Translations under genes and position numbers: made by a program
In this document: piece after piece, positions 10,027 through 17,109 of the stretch
Position numbering within the stretch: the first letter of the stretch is position 1
Layout of the letters: the number at the start of each line of letters is the position of its first letter
The notes under the pieces: generated by a model
The model's input: the letters and a program-made list of their open reading frames with translations, nothing else
Told to the model about the DNA's origin: nothing
The model's database searches: none
From: CAWIUB01 sp963839175
GTDB taxonomy: Bacteria; Actinomycetota; Actinomycetes; Mycobacteriales; Jatrophihabitantaceae
NCBI GenBank assembly: GCA_963839175.1
Contig: CAWIUB010000013.1
Coordinates: 1 to 64,000, forward strand
Direction of reading: 5' to 3'
Length of the DNA stretch: 64,000 nt

Positions 10027-10818
10027 ATGATCGAGCATCGACTCGGGGAGCTCGCCGTCGAGCTCGCGCTCGGTGCTGGCTCGCTGATCCGGTCCCGCCG
10101 CGGGGCCGGTTTCGCGGTGCACGCGAAGAGCACCCCCACCGACATGGTCACCGAGGTGGACCGCGCGGTGGAGGCGTGGCTGGTTGCCGAGGTCAACCGG
10201 CAGCGGCCGGGCGACGGCGTTCTCGGCGAGGAGGGCGGCGATCACACAGGACGCAGCGGCGTGCGCTGGATCATCGACCCCATCGACGGCACGGTGAACT
10301 TCGTGCTCGGGCTGCCGGCGTACTGCGTTTCGGTGGCGGCCGAGGCCGACGGAGTGGTCGTCGCCGCGGCCGTACACAACCCGGTATCCCGAGAGTTATT
10401 TCGCGCAGTCCGGGGCGCCGGCTCCTTCCTCGGCGACGAGCAGCTACCTGGTCCGCGTGACGTCCCGGTCGAGCGGGCCGTCGTCGGGACCGGCTTCGGC
10501 TATGACCCGGTGCGCCGCGTTCGGCAAGGTGACGTGGCAGCCAGGCTGCTCGGCAGCGTCGCTGACATCCGGCGGATGGGCGCTGCGGCTCTGGACCTGT
10601 GCTCGGTCGCAGCGGGCCGGCTGGACGCTTACTACGAGGCCGGGCTCAACGTCTGGGACCGGGCGGGCGGCCTGCTCGTCGCCACCGAGGCTGGGTGCGC
10701 GGCCACGGGTCTGCGCGGGAGCCCACCTGGGGACCGGATGACCGCGGTCGCGCACCCGGCGCGGGCGGCGCGATTCTTCGCTCTGCTCGAGCAGTTGGAC
10801 GCGGACGACGTGGGCTAG
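10027..10818 (+). CDS. suhB: Inositol monophosphatase family protein
   Basis: This Mg-dependent phosphatase of the SuhB/IMPase family removes phosphate from myo-inositol 1-phosphate or a related sugar phosphate. Of 263 aa, the metal-site motifs are clear: DMVTEVDRAVE (about residues 38-48), GEEGGD (about 70), and WIIDPIDGTVNFVLGLP (about 81-97). The C-terminal motif reads NVWDRAGGLLVATEAG where the family usually has WDxAAG, a small variation. The ATG at 10027 has no clear RBS. The TAG stop lies in the first copy of an 11-bp tandem repeat. In M. tuberculosis suhB (Rv2701c) has the same neighbours. Confidence 0.93.
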   Translation: MIEHRLGELAVELALGAGSLIRSRRGAGFAVHAKSTPTDMVTEVDRAVEAWLVAEVNRQRPGDGVLGEEGGDHTGRSGVRWIIDPIDGTVNFVLGLPAYCVSVAAEADGVVVAAAVHNPVSRELFRAVRGAGSFLGDEQLPGPRDVPVERAVVGTGFGYDPVRRVRQGDVAARLLGSVADIRRMGAAALDLCSVAAGRLDAYYEAGLNVWDRAGGLLVATEAGCAATGLRGSPPGDRMTAVAHPARAARFFALLEQLDADDVG

Positions 10819-10854
10819 CAGCGGGCTAGCAGGGGGCTAGCAGGGGGCTAGCAG
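10812..10854. repeat. Four tandem copies of an 11-bp unit containing GCTAGC
   Basis: GGGCTAGCAGC, GGGCTAGCAGG, GGGCTAGCAGG and GGGCTAGCAG run head to tail. GCTAGC is a palindrome, so each unit gives TAG on both strands. The first copy supplies the suhB stop (10816-10818), and the last supplies the stop of the opposing cei gene (10848-10850). Confidence 0.95.
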
Positions 10855-11426
10855 TGCCTCGACGCGCTGGCGGCGCCGCTCGTCGTCGGCGTCTGCACCA
10901 GGTTGCCAGCTCTGGCGGCAGGCAGCTGGGTGATATGCGTGGCGTTCAGCGCGTGCTTGACGGCCGCAGGCGAGGCCACGGCCTTGAACTGCGCCCCCAG
11001 CGACACGACGACCTGCGCATCGGTTCGGGACACCGGCACCATTGTCGCGCCAGGGAAGTAGAAGGAAAGCAGTGTCGCGGCGGCCTTGCCGCTCGGCCCA
11101 TAGCGCACCTGGGCGACGCCCGCGATCGTCAGGCCGGGGGTGTCGTTGTCGACGACGCCGATGTCGAAGCCGTCCTTCTTCAGCGTCTCACTCGTCGTGC
11201 GGGCGAGCCCGTTGCGTGCCGTGGAGTTGAGGACGCTCACGGTGACCGCCGCGGGCTGCGGAACGGCGGCCACCGCCGTGCTCGTCGGGCAGGAGGGTTG
11301 AGCCGAGGCCTTGTTATCCTCGCTGGCCCGGTTGATCACCCGCCACCAGACCAATGCTGTCAGTACGGACAGGACGAGCAGGAACGCGAGAGCAGGCAAC
11401 GGACGCCGGACAGTCGCGCGAGGCAC
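10848..11426 (-). CDS. cei: Membrane-anchored LytR_C domain protein, Cei-like
   Basis: This 192 aa protein has one N-terminal membrane helix (PALAFLLVLSVLTALVWWRV, about residues 10-29) followed by an external LytR C-terminal domain: VSVLNSTARNGLARTTSETL (about 63-82) and a distal part ending in QVVVSLGAQFKAV. In M. tuberculosis the gene in this place (Rv2700) is cei, needed for cell-envelope integrity, so I infer the same role by position and architecture. It lacks the LytR-CpsA-Psr catalytic domain, so it is not itself a teichoic or arabinogalactan ligase. It converges on suhB, with both stops in a tandem repeat. Confidence 0.82.
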   Translation of the reverse strand: MPRATVRRPLPALAFLLVLSVLTALVWWRVINRASEDNKASAQPSCPTSTAVAAVPQPAAVTVSVLNSTARNGLARTTSETLKKDGFDIGVVDNDTPGLTIAGVAQVRYGPSGKAAATLLSFYFPGATMVPVSRTDAQVVVSLGAQFKAVASPAAVKHALNATHITQLPAARAGNLVQTPTTSGAASASRHC

Positions 11427-11763
11427 CTGCGTTCCCTCCTATCGGACCGCCGGACGGCAGAGGTCCGAGCGGGCAAATGTGAGGATGAGACTATCCCGAT
11501 GGTCGGCCGGGAATGCGCAGGCATGCCCGGCCGTTGACGGGGCGGGTGGAGGGTGTACGGTTCCGCGGCCGGGGTTGCTGGACATCTCCCAGCAGCCCGA
11601 CAGCGCCTCGCAGTGCGGCGAGAAGCGACCCGTATGACGATTTCTTTCATCGGACGGCGCGTCGGGCACAAATCGCGGTACCGATGCGTTAGGACACCCG
11701 CACGAGACGAATGATCAACGCGACTAGACATCAGCGGCGAGCCGATCGAGGAGTTGAAGGCCG
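11427..11763. other. 337-bp divergent intergenic region
   Basis: No gene is supported here. It separates cei (minus) from the DUF4193 gene (plus) and must hold promoters for both. The best sigma-70-like pair on the plus strand is TTGACG (11534-11539), 16 nt, TACGGT (11556-11561), about 200 nt before the DUF4193 start. No strong hairpin or repeat was seen. Confidence 0.5.
11534..11561 (+). promoter_or_regulatory. Possible -35/-10 pair upstream of DUF4193 gene
   Basis: TTGACG and TACGGT with a 16-nt spacer match the housekeeping consensus moderately. The distance to the next start (about 200 nt) would imply a long leader, so this is tentative. Confidence 0.3.
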
Positions 11764-12072
11764 ATGGCCACCGATTATGACGCCCCGCGCCGCGGCGACG
11801 TGGACGAACTGAGCGAGGATTCGCTAGAGGAACTGAAGGCCCGGCGGGCGGAGGCCCAATCCGGCTCGATCGATGTTGACGAGACCGAACTCGCGGAGTC
11901 TCTGGAACTGCCCGGAGCGGACTTGTCCAGCCTGTCCGGCGAGGAGCTGACGGTGCGAGTGCTGCCGAAGCAGGAGGACGAGTTCACCTGTTCCAGCTGT
12001 TTTCTGGTGCATCACCGCAGCCGGCTGGCGCGGGAGAAGAACGGCCAGTACATCTGCCGGGACTGCGCATAG
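11764..12072 (+). CDS. DUF4193 small zinc-ribbon protein
   Basis: This 102 aa actinobacterial protein of unknown function belongs to the DUF4193 family. The N-terminus is acidic and hydrophilic (MATDYDAPRRGDVDELSEDS, then a Glu-rich helix), and the C-terminus holds FTCSSCFLVHHRSRLA and YICRDCA, a four-Cys set likely to bind zinc. The ATG has GAGGAG about 12 nt upstream. It corresponds by position to M. tuberculosis Rv2699c. The conservation next to sigA and dut in actinobacteria suggests a core role, but none is known to me. Confidence 0.88.
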   Translation: MATDYDAPRRGDVDELSEDSLEELKARRAEAQSGSIDVDETELAESLELPGADLSSLSGEELTVRVLPKQEDEFTCSSCFLVHHRSRLAREKNGQYICRDCA

Positions 12073-12103
12073 CCGAGAGCAGAGTCCAGGCGTGATCGCC
12101 TGG

Positions 12104-12865
12104 TCAGGAAGTGCCGCGCAGGGTTAGCCCGCCGTCGAGCACTAGTGTCTGACCGGTGATCCAGCTTGCGTCCGCCGAGGCGAGGAATGCCACGGCGGAC
12201 GCGACGTCTTCAGGGACGCCCAGCCGGCCGAGCGGATAGCCCTTGGCCAGCTCACCTTCGCGGCCCTGGTACAGCGCGGTGGCGAAACGGGTCTTGACGA
12301 CGGCCGGCGCCACGGCGTTCACCCGGACCGCCGGGCTGAGCTCGTCGGCCAACTGCAGCGTGAGCCCGATGAGCGCGGACTTGCTCACCCCGTAGTACCC
12401 GATGCCCGGTGACGGGCGCACCCCGGCGATCGAGGCGATGTTGACGATTGCCCCGGGCTCGGCGACGTTCGCGCCGAGGCCGCGGTGGCGCGCCTCGCGG
12501 ACCCACGACAACGCTGACAGCACGTTGACGTCCATGATCTTGCGCGCGACGGACTCGGCGAGCTCGGTGAGCGGCCCGTAGGCCGGGTTGATGCCGGTGT
12601 TGTTGACGAGGACGTCGAGTCGACCGAACGCCTCGACGGCCGCGTCGAGCGCGGCCCGCCGATGGGCCGGGTCGTCGGCGTGGCCCGCGACACCGATTGC
12701 GCGCAACTCTCCGCCTAGTGCACTCACAGCCTCGGCTAGAGGTTCCGGTTTGCGTGCGGTGATGCAGACGCGCGCGCCCTCGTCGACCAGCCGTTGCGCA
12801 GTGGCGCGCCCGATGCCGCGACTCGCGCCGGTGATCACTGCGACCTTGCCGTGGAATCGGTCCAC
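12104..12865 (-). CDS. SDR family oxidoreductase, FabG-like
   Basis: This classical short-chain dehydrogenase/reductase has 253 aa. It shows the NAD(P) motif TGASRGIG (about residues 13-20), NNTG (about 88-91, where NNAG is usual), the catalytic Ser in VNIASIAG (about 142-149), YYGVSK with the catalytic Tyr and Lys (about 157-162), and a C-terminal GQTLVLDGGLTLRG typical of FabG-type enzymes. The substrate cannot be told from sequence. The GTG start has TACTCT 7 nt upstream and no RBS. It lies inside the conserved sigA-dxs block, but no SDR sits at this place in M. tuberculosis as I recall. Confidence 0.88.
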   Translation of the reverse strand: MDRFHGKVAVITGASRGIGRATAQRLVDEGARVCITARKPEPLAEAVSALGGELRAIGVAGHADDPAHRRAALDAAVEAFGRLDVLVNNTGINPAYGPLTELAESVARKIMDVNVLSALSWVREARHRGLGANVAEPGAIVNIASIAGVRPSPGIGYYGVSKSALIGLTLQLADELSPAVRVNAVAPAVVKTRFATALYQGREGELAKGYPLGRLGVPEDVASAVAFLASADASWITGQTLVLDGGLTLRGTS

Positions 12866-12872
12866 GGCGCGA

Positions 12873-12878
12873 AGAGTA
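12873..12878 (-). promoter_or_regulatory. -10 box for leaderless SDR gene
   Basis: TACTCT on the minus strand is followed by 7 nt and the GTG at 12865. Confidence 0.55.
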
Positions 12879-12889
12879 TCCGGCGGCGG

Positions 12890-13378
12890 CTACTGCCCGG
12901 TACGTAGCTGCGCGGTGCGCAGCGCGCTCAGCACCCGGTCGGGGTGCCGCGTGCTCACGACCCAGTAGGGCGTCGGGTCGTCTGCGTCGTCGAGCCAAAA
13001 CTGCACGCCAGGCCCGATCCACGGGCGGATCGACACGAACGCCGCCGGGTCGCCCTCACGTCCGACGACCCGGCGCAGCGTCAGCGGGTCCAGGGCGACC
13101 GCCCCGCTGATGTAGCGCAACGGTACGTGGGCGTCACGGATGCGCAGCTCGCCGTCGCGGATACTCAGTTGCGCGCGGCCGAGCGACCACACGATCAGGA
13201 CCGCCAGCGGCAGCAGCGTGCCGAACGGGATCCAGTCGGTGAGCCTTAGGCCGGCGATATGGAACTCTGCAGCGAGGACGGATGACACGGCGAGCGCGAC
13301 CAGGTACCACCACCACGGGGTGCGCAATCGCTCGCGGTACCCGGGGTGGGCCGTGGCGCGCTGCGCCGGATCGCTCAC
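12890..13378 (-). CDS. DUF3093 membrane protein
   Basis: This is a small membrane protein of the actinobacterial DUF3093 family, function unknown. After RERLRTPWWWYLVALAVSSVL come two membrane helices (roughly residues 21-65), then a soluble part with DPAAFVSIRPWIGPGVQFWL and PTPYWVVSTRHPDRVLSAL, typical of the family. I chose the GTG at 13378 (162 aa, VSDPAQRATAHPG). The frame reaches an ATG at 13411, but that would overlap the start of divergent dut. It matches M. tuberculosis Rv2698 by position. Confidence 0.82.
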   Translation of the reverse strand: MSDPAQRATAHPGYRERLRTPWWWYLVALAVSSVLAAEFHIAGLRLTDWIPFGTLLPLAVLIVWSLGRAQLSIRDGELRIRDAHVPLRYISGAVALDPLTLRRVVGREGDPAAFVSIRPWIGPGVQFWLDDADDPTPYWVVSTRHPDRVLSALRTAQLRTGQ

Positions 13379-13403
13379 GTGCTCAAGGGTAACCTTGCCC
13401 GCC

Positions 13404-13910
13404 GTGACCATCGGCCCGTCGTCCGCGCCCGCCGCGACGGTGACGGTGGCGGTGCGGCGGCTGGACCCCGGTGCGCCGCTTCCGGCCTACGCTCTGGACG
13501 GCGACGCGGGAGCGGACGTGATCACCACCGTCGACGCGACCCTCGCTCCCGGTGAGCGGGCCGTGCTGCCAACGGGCATCGCCGTCGCCTTGCCCACCGG
13601 ATACGCCGCGTTCGTCCACCCGCGGTCGGGCCTTGCTGCCCGCGCTGGCTTGTCGCTCGTGAACGCCCCCGGGACGGTGGACGCTGGCTACCGTGGGGAG
13701 ATCAAAGTCATCGTCGTCAATCACGACCCGGTCCGGCCGATCGTGCTGCGCCGCGGTGACCGCATTGCGCAGCTGGTCGTGCAGCGCGTCGAGCATGCGC
13801 AGTTTGTCGAGGTGGCCGACCTGCCCGACTCGTCGCGCGGGGCGGGCGGCCACGGGTCGACGGGCGGAGCGGGTGTGTTACGCGGCGGTGCGGACGGGGA
13901 GGAGCTGTGA
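13404..13910 (+). CDS. dut: dUTP diphosphatase
   Basis: Dut hydrolyses dUTP to dUMP and PPi, keeping uracil out of DNA and feeding dTMP synthesis. All five trimeric dUTPase motifs are present in 168 aa: GDAGADV (1), PRSGLAA (2), GTVDAGYRGEIKV (3), RGDRIAQLVV (4), and RGAGGHGSTG (5). I chose the GTG at 13404 (VTIGPSSAP); the open frame extends far upstream through antisense of the DUF3093 gene with no similarity. The stop overlaps the next ATG (TGATG), so the DUF3710 gene is translationally coupled. Confidence 0.94.
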   Translation: MTIGPSSAPAATVTVAVRRLDPGAPLPAYALDGDAGADVITTVDATLAPGERAVLPTGIAVALPTGYAAFVHPRSGLAARAGLSLVNAPGTVDAGYRGEIKVIVVNHDPVRPIVLRRGDRIAQLVVQRVEHAQFVEVADLPDSSRGAGGHGSTGGAGVLRGGADGEEL

Positions 13911-14569
13911 TGGCGCTGCGTCGCCGAGAGAAGCGCACCGAGCGGTCCAAGATCGACGCCACGCCGCCCTGGGAGACGCGGCACCGCGACGAGCCCGAGA
14001 CGACCGCCGGGCCGTTCGACGTCCGCGACGCGCCAGGCGATGACCTGCGGCGGGTCGACCTCGGCGCGCTGCGCGTCCCGATCTGGCCCGGGGTTGATGT
14101 GCGCCTGGACCTGAACGAGGCGCAGCAGGTGGTATCCGTGACCCTGGCGACGCCAAAGGGTCAGATGCAGCTCGGCGCCTTCGCGGCGCCGCGCAACGAA
14201 GGGATCTGGGACGACGTGCGGGCCGAACTGCGCAGCTCGCTCGTTGCCCAGGGCGGCTCGGGCAAGGACCGGGAAGACGGGCCGTTCGGCACCGAGCTGG
14301 TCGGGCGGCTCCGCACGGATGCGGGTACCGTGCCGGTGCGGTTCATTGGGGTGGACGGGCCACGGTGGTTCGTCCGCGCGATGCTGAGCGGCCCGGTGGC
14401 CACCGATGCTGCCGCGGCGCAGCCGTTCGAGCGGGCGCTGCGCAACCTGGTGGTCGTGCGGGGCTCCGATCCGTTGCCGGTTCGCGAGGCCGTCCCGCTG
14501 ACCATGCCCAAGGAACTCGGCGCGGAAGAGGCGGACGATTCGCCGAACACCGAAGCCACACCCTCCTGA
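13910..14569 (+). CDS. DUF3710 protein
   Basis: This 219 aa actinobacterial protein of unknown function belongs to DUF3710. It has a basic start (ALRRREKRTERSK), then family blocks RVDLGALRVPIWPGVDVRL, QMQLGAFAAPRNEGIWDDV, GPRWFVRAMLSGP and VVVRGSDPLPVREAVPLTMP. The ATG at 13910 follows GGGGAGGAG at about 5 nt and overlaps the dut stop by one base; a GTG one codon earlier is the less likely start. It matches Rv2696c by position, in the fixed dut / DUF3710 / OB-fold / DUF3159 order. Confidence 0.88.
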   Translation: MALRRREKRTERSKIDATPPWETRHRDEPETTAGPFDVRDAPGDDLRRVDLGALRVPIWPGVDVRLDLNEAQQVVSVTLATPKGQMQLGAFAAPRNEGIWDDVRAELRSSLVAQGGSGKDREDGPFGTELVGRLRTDAGTVPVRFIGVDGPRWFVRAMLSGPVATDAAAAQPFERALRNLVVVRGSDPLPVREAVPLTMPKELGAEEADDSPNTEATPS

Positions 14570-14571
14570 CC

Positions 14572-14577
14572 TACCCT
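14572..14577 (+). promoter_or_regulatory. -10 box for leaderless OB-fold gene
   Basis: TACCCT, 6 nt, then the ATG at 14584, immediately after the DUF3710 stop. Confidence 0.55.
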
Positions 14578-14583
14578 GTCGGT

Positions 14584-14946
14584 ATGGGATCCCGGCTGGG
14601 TCTGCTGCGGCGGCTCACCGCCGACATCGGCGCGCTGGACGCCGTGGAACTCCAGGACGATGTCGCGCAGTGCGCCGCGGTCCCGCTCAGCGAGCTGAAG
14701 CGCGGCGACGTGGCCATGGTCACTGGCCGCGTGCGTTCGGTGGTCTACACGCCGCGGGAGACCGTAGCGACGTTCACCGCGGAGTTGTTCGACGGCTCCG
14801 CGTCGATCGACCTGGTGTGGCTCGGACGCCGGCGCATCGCAGGCGTCGAGCCCGGCCGGATGATCTTCGTCCGCGGCCGGGTCGGCGAGCACGACGGCCG
14901 GCTGGCCATCTACAACCCTCTCTACGAGCTGCGGCCCGGCAGATGA
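14584..14946 (+). CDS. OB-fold nucleic-acid-binding domain protein
   Basis: This 120 aa protein is mostly one OB fold: an N-terminal helix (LGLLRRLTADIGALDAVE), then LKRGDVAMVTGRVRSVVYTP, TFTAELFDGSASIDLVWLGR, GRMIFVRGRVGEHDGRLAI and a C-terminal YNPLYELRPG. It resembles the tRNA-anticodon-type OB domain at the start of RecG or DnaE, and corresponds to Rv2694c. It probably binds nucleic acid; the partner is unknown. The start has a TACCCT 6 nt upstream and no RBS, although it lies only 14 nt after the preceding gene, so an internal promoter is likely. Confidence 0.85.
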   Translation: MGSRLGLLRRLTADIGALDAVELQDDVAQCAAVPLSELKRGDVAMVTGRVRSVVYTPRETVATFTAELFDGSASIDLVWLGRRRIAGVEPGRMIFVRGRVGEHDGRLAIYNPLYELRPGR

Positions 14947-15037
14947 GCGAGCATCGCTTGCGCGCGCAGAACGCGCGGAAGACACGGAGCGGAGCGAATC
15001 CAGCGATGAGCGCAGCTGCTGCGAGCCAGGCTATCCG
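14944..15037 (+). repeat. GAGCGAGC-type intergenic repeat tract
   Basis: The tract begins ATGAGCGAGCATCG at the OB-fold stop and contains further AGCG/GAGC runs (CGGAGCGGAGCG, GATGAGCGCAGC, GCTGCGAGCC). The 14-nt core recurs on the minus strand at both edges of the thiS-thiG gap (near 60770 and 60860). Confidence 0.6.
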
Positions 15038-15706
15038 ATGAGCCAGCCGTCCGGGCTTCGCGACCAGTACCGGCAGCAGATGCTGGCCAGCATCGGCGGC
15101 TGGAGCGGGACTGTCATCGCGGCCATCCCGACGGTGGTGTTCGTCGCGGTCAACGCGACGAGCGGCCTGCGGTGGGCGATCACGACGGCAGTCGGTGCAG
15201 CCATCCTGCTGGCCGGCTACCGCCTGGTGCGCCGTCAGCCGGTGCAGCAGGCGCTCGGCGGCCTGTTCGGCGTAGCGATCGCCGCGCTCATCGCCGCGCG
15301 CACCGGCGAGGCCCGCGGCTATTTCCTGTTCGGCATCCTCACCAGCTTCGCCTACGGCGCGGGTTTCGCCCTCTCGATCCTGGTGCGCCGTCCCCTCGTC
15401 GGGCTGCTGTGGGAGTTCCTCGACCCGACACCTGATACCGCGGGCGAACAGCCGCGGCCGTGGTTCCGCCGTCCGGCTCTGCTGCGCGGCTACCTGCTCG
15501 CCACGCTGGGCGGTGCGGTGGTCTTCCTCGCCCGTGGCTTCGTGCAGTGGGCGCTCTACGAGCGGGACGCCACCGGCTGGCTGGCGGTAGCGCGGATCGC
15601 CATGGGCTATCCGCTGTTCATCGCTGCGGTGGTGTTCGGTTTCTGGGCGATCCGCCGGGCCCGCAGCGAGCTCGCGTCAGCAGACGCGCCGTCGCGACCC
15701 AGTTAG
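15038..15706 (+). CDS. DUF3159 membrane protein
   Basis: This 222 aa integral membrane protein has about five to six helices: TVIAAIPTVVFVAV, WAITTAVGAAILLAGY, FGVAIAALIAART, FGILTSFAYGAGFALSILV, LATLGGAVVFLARGFV and MGYPLFIAAVVFGFWAIR. It carries the DUF3159 signature around REYFLFG-like RGYFLFGILTS, and RGFVQWALYE. No enzymatic motif is visible. It matches Rv2693c, between the OB-fold gene and the ceo genes, which hints at a link to membrane transport. Confidence 0.87.
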   Translation: MSQPSGLRDQYRQQMLASIGGWSGTVIAAIPTVVFVAVNATSGLRWAITTAVGAAILLAGYRLVRRQPVQQALGGLFGVAIAALIAARTGEARGYFLFGILTSFAYGAGFALSILVRRPLVGLLWEFLDPTPDTAGEQPRPWFRRPALLRGYLLATLGGAVVFLARGFVQWALYERDATGWLAVARIAMGYPLFIAAVVFGFWAIRRARSELASADAPSRPS

Positions 15707-15715
15707 GCACGCGCC

Positions 15716-16372
15716 TCAGGCGCAGACGGCCTGGCGGATGGCCGGCTCCGACTCCGGCAGCGCTACGAACAGCAGCTCGTCGCCGGGCTCCAGCGGCTCG
15801 TCGGGCGTCGGCGCGATGACCCGCGACCCCCGCACGATCGTCACAAGTGCCGCATCCTCGGGCAGAGCGAGGTGTCGCACCGGGCGGCCCGCGCACGGCG
15901 CCCCCTCGGGCAGGGTTACCTCGATCAGATTGGCCTGGCCCTGGCGGAAGCTGAACAACCGCACGATGTCGCCCACCTCGACTGCCTCTTCGACGAGGGC
16001 GGCCAGTACGCGAGGCGTCGAGACCGCCACGTCGACCCCCCACGCCTCGGTGAACAGCCACTCATTGGCGGGATGGTTGATCCGGGCCACTACGCGGCGC
16101 ACCGAGAACTCGGTCTTGGCGAGCAGCGAGACGACAAGGTTGACCTTGTCGTCGCCGGTTGCGCCGACCACGACCTCGTACTCGTCGAGCTTGGCGTCCT
16201 CGAGGCTTTCCAGCTCGCAGGCGTCGGCCTGCAGCCACTGGGCATCCGGAATGGCGGACGGCTTGACCTTGTCGGGGTCCTTGTCGATGAGCAGGACGCT
16301 GTGGTCGTTGTCGATCAGCTCGCGGGCGATGGACCGGCCGACTGCGCCAGCCCCGGCGATGGCGACCTTCAT
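15716..16372 (-). CDS. ceoC: TrkA-type potassium regulatory protein, CeoC-like
   Basis: This RCK-type regulatory subunit of a K+ uptake system has 218 aa: an N-terminal Rossmann RCK_N domain with GAGAVGRSIARELI (about residues 7-20) and VVGATGDDKVNLV (about 68-80), then an RCK_C domain with LIEVTLPEGAPCAGRPV and PLEPGDELLFVALP. It binds NAD(H) and gates a membrane partner. Its ATG overlaps the stop of ceoB by one base, so the pair is coupled. The pair, with an APC permease diverging from it, is conserved in M. tuberculosis (Rv2691-Rv2692). Confidence 0.9.
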   Translation of the reverse strand: MKVAIAGAGAVGRSIARELIDNDHSVLLIDKDPDKVKPSAIPDAQWLQADACELESLEDAKLDEYEVVVGATGDDKVNLVVSLLAKTEFSVRRVVARINHPANEWLFTEAWGVDVAVSTPRVLAALVEEAVEVGDIVRLFSFRQGQANLIEVTLPEGAPCAGRPVRHLALPEDAALVTIVRGSRVIAPTPDEPLEPGDELLFVALPESEPAIRQAVCA

Positions 16373-17037
16373 CAGCGTGACCCGTTCGGTGCGCTGTCGG
16401 CGAGCTCACGCAGGGTAGCCGTCTGGTCATCAGTCGTCAGGACGTGCAGGACGTCGCCGTCCTGCAGCACCATCGACGGAGTCGGCAAGGTACCCAGGCC
16501 GAAGCGGGTGACCAGCGCAATGCGGGTGCCGGTGGCGGCCTCGAACTCGGTCAGCCGCCAGCCGACCCATGCCTCGTCCGGGGTGACCTGCAGCATGGCG
16601 ACCTGACCGGACGGATCGCGCCACGCCTCGGCGGTAGCGTCGCCGAGCACCGCCTTGAGCAGCCGACCGGCCGTCCATGGCACGGTGGCGATCGTCGGGA
16701 TGCCGAGCCGCTCGTACACCTCGGCGCGCTTGGGGTCATAGATGCGGGCGATGACCTTCTGCACGCCGAACGTCTCCCGGGAGACTCGCGCCGCGATGAT
16801 GTTGGAGTTGTCACCGTTGCTGACGGCTGCGAAGGCGGCTGCCTGTTCGATGCCGGCCGCCATCAGCGTCTCGCGATCGAAGCCGACGCCCTCGACCTGT
16901 CGGCCGGCGAAATGCTCACCCAGCCGGCGGAAGGCGACCGGGTTCTGGTCGATCACGGCGACGCTGTGTTCCAGCCGCTCCAGGTGGTGCGCGAGCGAGG
17001 ACCCGACCCGGCCGCACCCCATGATGACGATGTGCAC
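16372..17037 (-). CDS. ceoB: TrkA-type potassium regulatory protein, CeoB-like
   Basis: This second RCK subunit has 221 aa: GCGRVGSSLAHHLERLEHSV (about residues 7-26), VIDQNPVAFRRLGEHFAG (the Asp that contacts NAD ribose), AAVSNGDNSNIIAARVSRETFG, VIARIYDPKRAEVYERLGI, then a C-terminal RCK_C half ending in MVLQDGDVLHVLT. The GTG at 17037 has AAGGAGG about 9 nt upstream. First gene of a two-gene operon with ceoC, divergent from the permease. Confidence 0.9.
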   Translation of the reverse strand: MHIVIMGCGRVGSSLAHHLERLEHSVAVIDQNPVAFRRLGEHFAGRQVEGVGFDRETLMAAGIEQAAAFAAVSNGDNSNIIAARVSRETFGVQKVIARIYDPKRAEVYERLGIPTIATVPWTAGRLLKAVLGDATAEAWRDPSGQVAMLQVTPDEAWVGWRLTEFEAATGTRIALVTRFGLGTLPTPSMVLQDGDVLHVLTTDDQTATLRELADSAPNGSR

Positions 17038-17109
17038 GTGGGCACACCTCCTTCACGCTGACGGACCCGCCGGATTTCACCCGGGCGAGCCAAGCGTAAC
17101 CGCCGTATT

